From the NCBI GenBank assembly GCA_963575745.1, contig CAUYUJ010020159.1:184001-248000 (forward strand): a stretch of 64,000 nt of DNA. The letters are read 5' to 3'. Positions 31,600 to 41,299 of this stretch are shown in pieces. The translations under genes were made by a program, and so were the position numbers. This stretch comes from Prorocentrum cordatum (taxonomy: Eukaryota; Sar; Dinophyceae; Prorocentrales; Prorocentraceae). Below the pieces are notes generated by a model. That model searched no databases. It was given only the letters and a program-made list of their open reading frames with translations, and was not told the origin of the DNA. How positions within the stretch are numbered: position 1 is the stretch's first letter; every line of letters starts with the position of its first letter.

Positions 31600-33110
31600 G
31601 GGCACCCCGCGCGCCAAATGGAAGCTGGGAGCCGACGACGATGCCCGAAGTCATGGCGATTACCAAACCCCATCCTCAACGTCGTCGCCCTCGATACGTA
31701 TCACGGGACCACTTGAATTCAAAACGCAAGTGGAGGTGCAACATAAGGTTCCTTACGACGCGACTAGAGGAGTCAACCGACCCTCCTCCTTCTCCCACAT
31801 CATTATCCTGCCCCTCTTCCTCTCCCTCCCTAATCAACGTGCTGCTCCACCTCCTCGTCGCCGTATGTATCCCTCTTGAAATGTGGAGTGCTTCGCCTCT
31901 AGAAGATCGTCCAGGCTCAGCTTCAAACCAAAGTACAAGCCGAGGATCGTCAGAATGGACAGAGTGGCTCGACTTGAGGAGACCATCTCCTCATTCTCCC
32001 CTTCCATCCTCCGTCCTGCTCCTCGTCCTCCCCCTGTTTCTTCTTCCTCCTACTCTATTCCTCCAACGAGGTCAACAACACGCTGGCGAAGACGGAGACG
32101 ACATGCCAGCCGGCGTTCTGAGAGCGGCGGCGCGCGCGGGTTCAAAGCGCGGTACGGCGCACGAATGCTATCGCAGCGCCCTGATTCACCTGGGGCGGGT
32201 CCGCAAACCCACTCGCGGCTGCAACTATCGCTCCGTCTCCACTGCGTCTGTCGCTGCCGTCGCAGTCGCTGCCGCGTCCACGAGTACGGTCTTCTAGGTC
32301 ACGACATCCCAACGCAGGCATATACACAACAAGCTGTGCCATTCCTGCTGCCCCTTCTGATGTCGGGCTGTGCCTGCTGTAGCCGCGACCGCAGCTGTGG
32401 CCGCGGCGACGCCGCCGCCCCTGCTGCTTCAACCCCATTCACGCCCCTCCCTCCCCCGCCGCCTGTGGAGAAACCAAACGGTACCGATACCGCTACTCCC
32501 CAGACCTCCTCCCGGGGTTCGTTCTGACCCGGATTTCGAGGCGAATCCAGAGGTGGCGACGAGGGCCTCCCAGGAGGCCCAAGAAAGGCGAAAACGAGGG
32601 GAGGATAGAGGTATGGGTGCCTGTTCTTCCCCCGCAGTCTGTCTTCTTCTCTGCCTTCCCCCCCCCCTCCGCCCCACCTCCCCTCCCCGCCTTCATGACT
32701 GGAGGGGCACGGCCCCTACGCTACATTGACATTAGAGCCAATGCCCCGCGCGGGCAGTGGCCGCGCTGCTCGCCTAAGAACGCCCTGGGGGAGTGCCGTC
32801 GATCAGGCGCTGGCAACATCCCTGGCCTCGGGGTCGTGCAGAAGGGTAAGTTGCATATGGAATCTGATCCGCGGGCTAGAGATAGACAGATGTAGATCTG
32901 TGTGCTTAAAACCCGTGTGGAAACAGATGGCTTCGATAAGTAGCTCCGTGTCGTTTAGCATGATGTCAAAAAGCATCCCCTGCCGCGCTGGGCGGCTGCT
33001 GCGTGCGCGTGTGTGTTGGGACCCTCGATGACGGAGGCCACCCCGCGCCTCCGGCCCACGTGCGGCCCCCGCTGCTCTGGCCCTCCGGGCGAGGCGTGCG
33101 GCCAGTGTTA
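31600..33110. other. No gene recognised
   Basis: Unique and TCC-rich patches (31785-31850, 31975-32060, 32430-32460, 32640-32690). Overlapping Ser/Pro-rich frames on both strands; none is supported as a gene. Confidence 0.4.
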
Positions 33111-33111
33111 A

Positions 33112-33279
33112 GTCGGGCCTGTCCCCCTACAGGGGGATTTACGACGAAAAATAACAGATAGTCAACAAATACCCTAAGATACCCGAAAATGGTAAAAAAA
33201 AAAAAAAAAAAAAAAAATCGTCACCGTATTATTTTCTGGCTATTTTTGAACACTCCTCCTGTAGAGGGACAGGCCCGAC
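33112..33279. mobile_element. GTCGGGC MITE (TIR-1), copy at 33.1 kb (complete)
   Basis: Left GTCGGGCCTGTCCCCCTACA and right TGTAGAGGGACAGGCCCGAC are fully complementary. Core with AACAGATAGTCAACAAAT and an unbroken A run at about 33189-33217. Flanks TTAA on the left and TTGAG on the right. Confidence 0.88.
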
Positions 33280-33331
33280 TTGAGTCCAAACTCCAACAGG
33301 GGAGGGAGAACAAACCGCACTCCCAGAAATT

Positions 33332-33402
33332 GCATAAAAACTTCCCGCGCTCAGCGCGCGGAGCGCGCCGAGCGCCGACCCAAGCAACCCGCGTGGAGCA
33401 CG
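33332..33402. mobile_element. HP-A foldback remnant
   Basis: CATAAAAACTTCCCGCGCTC, the central GCGCGCGGAGCGCGCCGAGC and a right arm GACCCAAGCAACCCGCGTGG remain; most of the left arm is deleted. Confidence 0.5.
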
Positions 33403-33798
33403 ACCATTTTGTGCTCATTCCGCTCCTCTTCTCCTCCTCCGATACAAGAGATTGTGGGGCCTCTTCGCCTTCGAACGCCCGCCCTTCCTCCCCGGACCTC
33501 CGATGCTTTGACCTCCTCAAGACGCGGAACCTTCTTTCCCTTTTTTTCGAAAACTGATCTCGTCGCTCGACGGGCCGCGCCAGCGAGGTCATCGGGTGAA
33601 ACTCGGGCATTGCCAGAACTGGGTTTAGTGGGACCTGGTTCAGTGATGTGTACTGGAGGACGCCCCCTCCGCCCCGTTACACTAACCGCAACTGCTGTCA
33701 CCCGAAAAACACCAGCCACGGCAGTCCTGGTTCAGTGATTTCGGCCAATGGAGGGGCTCCGGGGGCCTACTACTAAGCGGGTCCCCTTACCTTGGTCA

Positions 33799-34000
33799 GG
33801 GGGGCGTAAGACCCGGGTACAGGGGACTCGGAAATCCCCGACGAGGTCGTTAAAAAAATGACGAGGCCGAGCCTGCATTTTGACGAGGCCTCCCGCTGCA
33901 GACATCCCACGAAACTCCCACTCGTCAAAATCCGAATCGCGGTCGTCAAAAAACCATGGCGAACCCGAGTCCTGGCAAACCCGGGTCTTACGCTCCCCCG
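33799..34000. repeat. Inverted repeat GGGGCGTAAGACCCGGGT
   Basis: GGGGGCGTAAGACCCGGGT (near 33799-33818) is the reverse complement of ACCCGGGTCTTACGCTCCCCC (33979-33999) with one difference, separated by about 160 bases. Internal GACGAGGTCG-like stretches and AAAAAA runs pair weakly. A snap-back element or stem-loop of about 200 bp. Confidence 0.6.
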
Positions 34001-34039
34001 ACTTGGGTCCTGGCTACACCCGAACCTTCTTTCCCTTTT

Positions 34040-34360
34040 TTCTAACCTGATCGTGAAGCATCCTACCCGTGCCGCGCGCGAGGTCCTGTGCGGAGGCCAA
34101 TGCGACCAGGGTGCGCCGGGCGCCCAGGCGTGCGGCGGGCAGCTGACCCCGGCTCGGCGTGACGACCGACCGCTGCGCGCCTGGAGGCGGCGCGGCTGCG
34201 GCGCGAGGCCGGCGAGGTCATCGGGTGAAGCATCCTACCCGTGCCCAAGCGGTGCAGGGCAGAATAGGAGCCCGCGGCGGCAGAGGACCAGGGGCTGCGA
34301 GGCGCCTTCTGCACCGCCGCGTGGCCCGAGACTCCGCGCGAGGGACAGCACACCACACTG
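34040..34360. other. No gene recognised
   Basis: GTGAAGCATCCTACCCGTGC occurs at about 34052 and 34226, and GCGAGGTCATCGGGTGAA near 33584 and 34210, so the region is partly duplicated. No coding signal. Confidence 0.4.
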
Positions 34361-34371
34361 GACTTAGAATG

Positions 34372-34511
34372 GTCGAGCGTGTCCCTCTAGAGGTGGACTT
34401 TGGACGAAAAAGAACACATGAACAAATAGTCCAGAAATTGAATAGAAAAATCGTCTCCAGATTATGGTTGGACTATTCTTGAATATGCCTCCTGTTGAGG
34501 GACATGCCCGG
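34372..34511. mobile_element. GTCGGGC MITE (TIR-1), copy at 34.4 kb
   Basis: Left GTCGAGCGTGTCCCTCTAGA and right CCTGTTGAGGGACATGCCCG are complementary with a few mismatches. Core contains AAATTGAATAGAAAAATCGT. 140 bp, somewhat diverged. Confidence 0.75.
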
Positions 34512-34893
34512 ATGAACACTGGCGGCAGCAGCTGAAAAGCAAGAGCCCTCAGCGTCGAGTGCGGCTGCCCGCCCGCCACCCCGCCATCACTCGCCGTTTC
34601 CCGGCGTCGCTACCTTGGCCCAACCTCTAAAGTCGCACCGCGGCCCACCGCAACAGGCGCCGGAGACACTCGCGGCAGCCCCTTCTGTCATGGCCGCCCG
34701 CCGCGGTGATTGACGCGCGCCAACAGAAAACTCCTCTGGGCCTGCAGTGGCATAGCAGAAGGGGCCGAGGATAAGGAGGGGGGCAGGAGGAGTAGGCATG
34801 GCAGGGGAAGGGGAGGGGCGCCCCTGCGCGCTGTGTCCCCGAGAACGGCCTGTTGGCTTGCTGCCCAGCCCGGAGCCCCCCGAGGCGGGGTGA

Positions 34894-35755
34894 TCAGCAA
34901 GACTGATAGTCGATCAGGGGCATCCCACGATGCGGCATGAACCCGCACATGCAGAAAAATCTGGCCATCCCAACGAATATGCCTGGGAACTCCATGCACC
35001 CGTCTGGCCTCATGGACATCGTCCGCAGGGGCTCTCCTGCGCAGACCTCGTTCCCGTACACTACCGCGGAGAGGTTGGCGCCCGAGTTGCGCACATCACC
35101 CCCGCACGTGTAGACCACAGAGAGACCCCGGTCCCACAGCGCCGGCTGGCACTGATTGGCCCAGAGCCTCGCACCCTGCACCACTCGGGCGTCCCACTGC
35201 CCGTCCCACTGCTGGGCGCTGCCGCCCTGGTAGAGGAAAGAAAACTATGCACATGCACCGAATCTGGCCAGACCCATCCTGAGCCCATGATCGGTGCATA
35301 CGCCCTCCTGCCTTGGCCAGGAAGGCATATGCACCGATCCTGGGTCAAGGATGGGCCTTGCCAGGATCGGTGCATGTGCATAATTCTCTTCGCCCGACCT
35401 GGCACCACTGGTGCGTGACGAACCACGCGGTCGGCTGCGCGGCGCGGGCCAGCATAGACTGCTCCGCAGCGGGCTGCACGTCGCCAGGCCGCGTGGAGCC
35501 CACCGTGCCGGAGCTCCCCTCGCCGGGCGCCGCGGAGGTCACCTCGCCGGGGCCCGCGCGCGAGCTCGGCAGCTGTGTCCCGACGTCCTTCGAAGCACGG
35601 GCCTGGAGCAGCGTCACGCCGCAGGGCTCGCCGCCGCCGGGAGCGGAACACTCGTCGTCCGCTGCGAGCGCGGGGTCGAGCTCCTGCTGCGGGAGGTCCT
35701 GCGCCAACGCCGAGGACGAGGAGACGAGTAGCAGAGACACGCGAAAGAGGGCCAT
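34894..35755 (-). CDS. Secreted cysteine-containing protein, two exons
   Basis: Exon 1 runs 35755-35399 (119 codons) and exon 2 runs 35226-34894 (110 codons plus TGA). They join in phase 0 and give 229 residues. The N-terminus MALFRVSLLLVSSSSALAQ is a typical signal peptide with an Ala-x-Ala-type cleavage site. Residues 34-54 hold DDECSAPGGGEPCGVTLLQ, a Cys-pair plus LLQ motif I associate with dinoflagellate secreted proteins. A Ser/Gly/Pro linker follows. From residue 110 (WFVTHQWCQGGSAQQWDG) into exon 2 the sequence is globular with about eight more Cys, suggesting a disulphide-stabilised extracellular domain. The family is not recognised. The intron is foldback-shaped and a spliced-leader-like sequence lies 74 bases upstream of the ATG. 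Confidence 0.72.
35227..35398 (-). other. Introner-like 172-bp intron
   Basis: On the gene strand it begins GTCGGGCG after CCAG and ends CTCTACCAG, a standard GT-AG intron. CCAG flanks it at both sites, like a target duplication reused as splice site. About 24 bp inside each end lie inverted ends AAGARAAYTATGCACATGCA plus CCGA, with three differences. The whole intron folds on itself. ATGCACCGATC occurs four times in alternating orientation, and the centre pairs GCCTTCCTG with CAGGAGGGC. This is the architecture described for introner elements in dinoflagellates. Confidence 0.75.
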
Positions 35756-35828
35756 CGGTGTTGCTTTTCGCAAGAATTTCCGCGAGCACGCCTGGCAGGG
35801 GGAGGGATGGCCCCCGTCGCCTGGCATG

Positions 35829-35841
35829 CTTGAACCAAAAG
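35829..35841 (-). other. Partial spliced-leader-like sequence
   Basis: On the gene strand it reads CTTTTGGTTCAAG. The last 12 bases match the 3' end of the DinoSL exon at 11 of 12 positions, and the single change (C to T) is also present in the relic at 7275. It lies 74 bases upstream of the secreted-protein ATG in the right orientation. The TIR element at 35857 begins next to it, so the 5' half of the leader may have been lost. Confidence 0.45.
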
Positions 35842-35984
35842 TATCCCTGCAAAGCAACCTAACAGCGATGTGTATAAGCATATCTGGAAACATTCCCCTA
35901 AGATTCAGGTGAGAATCCAGTTGTAGAATTCTGTTCTCGCAGTCGCAGTCGCATTCGCAATGACAGTCGCAGTGGCAACGGCCT

Positions 35985-36222
35985 TAGGATCCAATGGAAT
36001 CCTAAGGATTCCAAGGGATTCCTAAGGCATCCTTAGGCATCCTTAGGAAGCTATAGGAATCCTTGGGAAACCTTAGGAATCCTTAGGAATCCTGATTCAT
36101 AGGGATTCCTAAGGATTCCTAAGGATTCCTAGGAAATCCTAAGGATTCCTAAGGATTCCTGAGGATGCTTAACTATGCCTAAGGATTCCTAAGGATTCCT
36201 AGGGATTCCTAAGGATTCCTAC
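35985..36222. repeat. 10-bp AAGGATTCCT array
   Basis: About twenty imperfect units of AAGGATTCCT, a nearly self-complementary decamer. Present only in copy A. A single further ATTCCTAAAGATTCCT lies near 37525. Confidence 0.85.
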
Positions 36223-37108
36223 GGATGCCTCAGCCTGCCTCAGCCTGCCTCAGCCTGCCTCAGCCTCAGCCTGCCTCGGCTTGCCTCAGCCTCAGCCTCA
36301 ACCTGCCTCGGCCTCAGCCTCAGCCAGCCTCAGCCTCAGCCTCAGCCTGCCTCGGCCTCAGCCTGCGTCAGCCTCAGCCTCAGCCTGCCTCAGCCTCAGC
36401 CTGCGTCAGCCTCAGCCTCAGCCTCAGCCTCAGCCTGCCTCGGCTTGCCTCAGCCTCAGCCTCAGCCTGCCTCAGGCCTCAGCCTGCCTCAGGCCTCAGC
36501 CTGCCTCAGCCTCCCTCCCCCCCCCCTCAGCCCAGCCTCAGCAGCCTCAGCCTCAGCCTGCCTGCAGCCTCAGCCTCAGCCTCAGCCTCAGCCTGCCTCA
36601 GCCTCAGCCTGCCTCAGCCTCAGCCTGCCTCAGCCTGCCTCAGCCTGCAGCCTCAGCCTCAGCAGCCTCAGCCTCAGCCTCAGCCTCAGCCTCAGCCTCA
36701 GCCTGCCTCAGCCTCAGCCTCAGCCTCAGAGCCTTGCAGCCTCAGCCACAGCCTCAGCCTCAGCCAGCCTCAGCTTCAGCCTCAGCCTCAGCCTGCCTCG
36801 GCTTGCCTCAGCCTCAGCCTCAGCCTGCCTCGGCCTCAGCCTCATCCTCAGCCTGCCTCAGCCTCAGCGTTAGCCTCTCAGCCTCAGCCTGCATCAGCCT
36901 CAGCCTGCCTCAGCCTCAGTCTCAGCCTGCCTCAGCCTCAGCCTGTCTCGGCCTCAGCCTCAGCCTGCCTCGGCCTCAGCCTGCCTCAGCCTCAGTCTCA
37001 GCCTGCCTCAGCCTCAGCCTGCCTCAGCCTCAGCCTGCCTCGGCGTGCCTCAGCCTCAGCCTCAGCCTGCCTCGGCCTCAGCCTGCCTGGCCTCAGCCTG
37101 CCTCAGCT
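36222..37108. repeat. CAGCCT hexamer array
   Basis: Nearly 900 bases of CAGCCT with frequent CAGCCTGC and CAGCCTCGG variants. It creates Pro/Gln/Ser/Ala-rich frames of up to 422 codons, which are not genes. A shorter version (62610-62790) sits at the same place in copy B. Confidence 0.92.
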
Positions 37109-37129
37109 CGGGCATTCACTATATATATA

Positions 37130-37530
37130 TATATGGCACAGGAATGGTGTTCTGGGAACATGGAGAACACGAAGTGGCCTACAGTTGGCTCCGGGCAATC
37201 AAACTATTGTGCAGGAGTGATGTCTGGGAACACGAAGAACACGACGTGGCCTACAGTTGGCTCCGGGCATTCAAAATGTGGCCTGGGAGTGGTGTTTGGG
37301 GAAGACGAAGATCACGAAGTGGTTTACAATTGGCTCCGGGCATTCAACATGTGGCCTGGGAATGGTGTTTTGGGACTGCGAAGAACACGAAGTGGCCTAC
37401 AGTTGGCTCCGGGCATTCAAAAGGTGGCCTGGGAATTGTGTTCTGGGAACACGAAGAACACGAAGTGGCCTACAGTTGGCTCCGGGCATTCAAAATGTGG
37501 CCTGGGAATTGTGTTCTGGGAATGGATTCC
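37130..37530. repeat. 73-bp tandem array, copy A
   Basis: Five to six units containing CACGAAGTGGCCTACAGTTG and GCTCCGGGCATTCAAAATGT. CAGTTGG (or CAATTGG) recurs at 37182, 37254, 37327, 37400 and 37473. The plus strand is free of stops in all three frames across most units. Confidence 0.9.
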
Positions 37531-37659
37531 TAAAGATTCCTGGGGCTGACCCTTTTGTCCGGATCTGTCTAGATCCCGCCCAGACCCCCTCTGGGCGTCA
37601 AGATGCTCTCTTTTGGGCCCACTAGAAGCCCATCAGTCTTCGCTATTAAGTAATGACTA

Positions 37660-38080
37660 CGGTTCTCAAGACGCGGAACCCTGGGCTCTCGTCCCCTTCC
37701 CAAGAACGTTGCGTGTCCCTCGGGTGGATTTATCTCATCGTTCCGGGGCCCGAAGAAAGCACGGTGGGCAGACGTCACTTCACTGGGAGAACGCAAGGAT
37801 CCGCCACCGCGCTTGCAGCGGTAGGTGTGTGAGTGTGTGTGTGTGTGTGTATGTATGTGTTTGTGTGTATATGGGTGCGTCGGGCCCTGTCGCTTCTTGC
37901 GAAGCAACAGTTCGGGCCCGGCGACGCATCGAGCCCAGGATATCTCACGATGCGTGCATTCTTATAACCAGGTCCCTGCGTTTTTGGCCTTCCAGGCAGA
38001 AATTGTGGATTACCCCTGTCCCCAGCCCTCGCCCGCCCCCCCCCAGCCCTCTCGCCCCCATGGCCACAACGGCCCAAAAC
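37660..38080. other. No gene; GT microsatellite
   Basis: Unique sequence with a GT/GTAT microsatellite at 37826-37882. Frames on both strands are unsupported. Confidence 0.45.
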
Positions 38081-38084
38081 TGCC

Positions 38085-38640
38085 CAAGATGGCCAAAAGA
38101 AGCCCCCAAGACGCTCCAGGAGAGCCCCGAGTCGCCGAACGATCGCGCCAAGATGGCCCCAAGACGGTCCCAGAAGCCTCCAAGACGCCGCCCCAAGAGG
38201 CCCCCTAAGAGGCCTCCCAAGAGGGCCCCGAGAGGCAAAATTTGCTTCATTCCCTGAGGAAGACGCTCGTTTTGCGCATATATGCCTGTTGAGCTTTCAC
38301 AGCGCCCAAAGCGGCCCAAGAGGCCCCCAAGATCGCCACAAGACATCCCAAGAGTCCCGGAAGAGCGCACCATGAGGCCCCAAAGAGCGCTCCAAGACGG
38401 CCCAAGAGGGCTGTCGTGACGGGCCCAAGAGAGGACCCGGAGGGGGAAGAATGAAATTCCGACCCTTCGGTCCGAAGACGCCCCCACGAGGCTCCCAGAG
38501 GTCCTCAAGAGGCCCCGAGAGGGCCCCAAGAGGCACAAAGAGGCCCCCAAGAGGCCCCGAAGAAGCCCACAAACTGTCTCCAAGACGCGCCCGAGAGGCT
38601 TCCAAGATGCCTCCCAGACGCCCCCAAACTGCCTTCAAGA
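38085..38640 (+). repeat. GGCC/CCAAGA satellite
   Basis: Same short-period units as 17882-19110 (CCCAAGAGGCCCCCAAGA), with AT-richer spacers near 38235-38300 and 38440-38465. No gene. Confidence 0.75.
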
Positions 38641-38644
38641 TGCC

Positions 38645-39560
38645 TCCGAACTGCTTTTTGCGCAACGCAAGTGCTGTAGAACAATGTGTTGCTTCGTGGT
38701 TTCCATTGTTCAGCCGTCTTGGGGGTTCTCCACGAGCGCGCGCCCCAAAGATGTCGTACAACAGTTGTTGTCAACATCTCATAAGTTTGATGATGCCTCA
38801 AGCGAGAGCGTCATTTCGAACATCCGAGGATTCCGCCAGCGAGCTCAGAGACCCTGCCAAAGCCAGTTCATGATGATGGGCTGCCACGCGGGTCCGTCGT
38901 GCTGGTCAGTCAACCTAGCCTGCCGCCTGAGGCGTATGATTGGCCTAGTGGGCCGTCGAGGGCTCTGGGGGCTATCTTCGGTCTCTGGGAACCTCTTTGA
39001 GCTTGTTGAAGAACTGCTCGGAACCTGCTGGGAACCCCGTTGAGGACTCTTGAGCCCTCTCAGACTTCCAGGGCAAGCCTCGAGCCTGCGGGAGCTCTCC
39101 TGGACAACATGGAACACTCTGGCCCGCAGCTGCCCTTTCCTGCCTCGCCCCGTTGCTGCCTCGCCACGTCGCTTCCACAAGCGTGGTGGCGGATATGCGC
39201 GGCAACGCCACCGGATGGTTACCGATACCAAGCTTCCCAGGCCAGTGCAACCGTGGCGACGAGTGATACATAGCGGCATCGGTACAGTCGGACCTAGGCT
39301 TATGTTGCTCCCATCGTACTTGAGGACCAAGTCCCAGAAAAGTGTCGAAAGAGTGTCGAAAGAGTGTCGAAACATTGTCGGACGAGTGTCTCCGAGGGCC
39401 CGACACGTGAAAACCCTCGAATTTCGGTGTTTTTGCAGGTACTCGAAATTCTGGTGATCAAGGCTGAAGTAGGTTGGAACATTCTAAACCTAGGCCAGAA
39501 GAAAACATCCCTCACGAACACGAGATCCTCCGTCGGCTTCAACGAACAGACAATCCAAAG
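38645..39560. other. No gene recognised
   Basis: Mostly unique sequence. AAAGTGTCGAAAGAGTGTCG occurs as a short tandem near 39337-39385. ORFs of up to 176 codons on both strands overlap and lack domain content. Confidence 0.4.
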
Positions 39561-39561
39561 G

Positions 39562-39735
39562 TACACGTCGGTCGGAAGAAGTAGGTCGAAACATGAAGTA
39601 GGAAGGCGGATATAGTGGATTGGGTCCAGGTCCTCCCAGAGAATTGCAAAACACAGCAAAAGCATGTCGATTCTTGAAGTAGGAAGGCGCTTGAAGAAGA
39701 CTGGGATCTGGGAATCCAAAAATGACAGGCGTGTA
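39562..39735. mobile_element. TIR-3 MITE, copy 2
   Basis: TACACGTCGGTCGGAAGAAG starts the element. Internal GAAGTAGGAAGGCG occurs twice and GATCTGGGAATCCAAAAATG precedes the right end, which finishes GGCGTGTA. 174 bp; its ends are more diverged than in copy 1 at 20190. Confidence 0.65.
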
Positions 39736-39899
39736 CCCTCCCCAGGATGCACCAGGAGCCTCCGACAGGCACGAAGAACACCAGGGTGCCCTCCCCGAAC
39801 CGACCTCGATCTTCATGCCTCGGTCCGGCGCTGCGCTGTTCTTCCTCTGGCTTTAATCTGCTGCTTCAAAACACTGGATATTCCAGGAGAAGAAACAGT

Positions 39900-40066
39900 G
39901 CCATCAGCATAAACTTTTGGCGCTCCGCGCAGATTTCTTGGATCTGCGCTGGAGCCCCCTCCCTGGCGCGCGGAGCGCGCCAGGGGCGGCGCTGGAGGCG
40001 CCGCCGTGGGGACCCAGCGAGGATCCACGAAATCCGCGCGGAACGCCAAAAGTTTATGTTAATGGC
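39900..40066. mobile_element. HP-A foldback element, copy at 39.9 kb (complete)
   Basis: Left GCCATCAGCATAAACTTTTG and GCGCTCCGCGCAGATTTC pair with right GAAATCCGCGCGGAACGCCA and AAAGTTTATGTTAATGGC. The centre CCTGGCGCGCGGAGCGCGCC and AGG is itself a perfect palindrome-like block. Confidence 0.82.
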
Positions 40067-40129
40067 GCTTGTTCTTCTTCTTCGATCTTTGGGTCCGCTG
40101 CTTGGGTTACCTCCCGAGTCGGGAGCGGC

Positions 40130-40568
40130 CAAGAGGGGGGAGTCCAAGAGGGGGGGGGGGGGGCAAATCATGACCGGCGGCGTGTGCGCGGCCGAGCGGG
40201 GGGGCCAGGGACGTAATGAAATAAGAAGGCCCCCGCCATGATATCCCCCCCCCCTAGTCATCACCCCTCTCTTTGCCGCCCCCGACCGAGAGTCGGCTCC
40301 AGAACCCGCCCACGAGGCTCGGGCCGGCCAGGACTTCCCGGCGGGGAGCCCGGCCGTGTGTGGGGGGGGCGGGCACGGAGGGTGCAGCAGAGAACACGCC
40401 CACGGACCTCGGCCCACGACCCTCTGCGGCGTGAGAGAAGCGGTCCGTGGATGATTCGCAGCAGAAGAAGAAAGAACCACAGGAACGACTCCGTATCCCT
40501 GGCAAGGCTGGCCCTCGTACGTAAGCACCCCCACCTCCAAAAGGGTCAGGGGTCTGTCTGTTGCGATC
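40130..40568. other. No gene recognised
   Basis: G-rich runs (40135-40165, 40195-40205) and CCC-rich stretches, likely to form unusual structure but carrying no gene. GTGGATGATTCGCAGCAGAA (near 40447) recurs diverged at about 40655 (ATTGAATGATTCGCAATAGA), each followed by AACCACA, so 40430-40490 and 40635-40700 are related. Confidence 0.4.
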
Positions 40569-40632
40569 GCAGGGGACACACAACATAAACGTACACTTTT
40601 GGCGCTCCGCGCGGATTTCCTGCATCCGCGCC
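40569..40632. mobile_element. HP-A left-arm fragment
   Basis: CACAACATAAACGTACACTT then TTGGCGCTCCGCGCGGATTT and CCTGCATCCGCGCC; the right arm is absent. Confidence 0.6.
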
Positions 40633-40639
40633 TCTGTGG

Positions 40640-41244
40640 CGTGAAAGAAACGGTTATTGAATGATTCGCAATAGAAGGGGACACAACCACAAAAACAAAA
40701 AAAAAACCTAACCCTTTTGGGAGGGGGCGGCTAGCTTAGGAGGGCCAACATTGCTAGAGCTAAGGAGTCTTTCCTGCAGATGTAGCAAACCAGACCGCCT
40801 GGATCTATCATCCCCAATGCAAAGACGGGGGCGCAAGTGGGACCACGTCTTCACATCATTTTGGGTTAAAGACCCTTTGATTTTCGATGACTGAAAGAAG
40901 CGGGTCCTGGATGCCCGGTTTTTCCCCCAAGCCAACTCTTCCTCCTGAGTCATTCGATTGACAGTCCCGGGGGCCGAGGGAGGTCCCGAGAGCACGAGAA
41001 CAACGAAAACTTCGGCACGGGCTTCCCTCAGGACCCGTTCCCAGACATCCAAGGACGTGTTTATTTAAATGCGCGACGCTGTAAATCCCGACCCCTTTTT
41101 CAAGAGGTAATTTGTCGTCCCAAATCCAAATTTGTTTTTGTCCCTGGATCTGGTCACGGGCCCCAGATGCCGATATCGAGGAAAGCCTCTGAGATTCAAG
41201 AAACTACACCGTCGGAGATCTGGATTTGCTTCATTAGGGGAACG
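40640..41244. other. No gene recognised
   Basis: Lower-GC unique sequence. A minus ORF (41052-40708, 114 codons) has ordinary composition but no recognisable feature. Confidence 0.35.
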
Positions 41245-41295
41245 ATGAACGGCATAAACGAAAGCCTTCGGAATTCCGCGCGAACCTCCGAACGT
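41245..41295. mobile_element. HP-A arm fragment (diverged)
   Basis: AACGGCATAAACGAAAGCCT and GGAATTCCGCGCGAACCTCC resemble one arm of the 30.3-kb HP-A copy. Confidence 0.35.
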
Positions 41296-41299
41296 GTGG

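Larger units (their letters stand above)
35857..37651 (+). mobile_element. CCTAACAGCGA-ended TIR element with internal arrays, copy A
   Basis: The left end ACCTAACAGCGATGTG is complementary to the right end TCGCTATTAAGT (two transitions from perfect). Order: leader with GTTGTAGAATTCTG and CAGTCGCAGTGGCAACGG; a 10-bp AAGGATTCCT array; a CAGCCT array; a 73-bp array; and a tail with GCTCTCTTTTGGGCCCACTA. Copy B (62474-63263) has the same leader, CAGCCT array, 73-bp array and tail but no 10-bp array. About 1.8 kb; no protein gene inside. Confidence 0.72.

Noticed and set aside
36225-37549. Pro/Gln/Ser-rich ORFs of 331 and 422 codons
   Set aside because: CAGCCT hexamers and the 73-bp array are stop-free in all phases.
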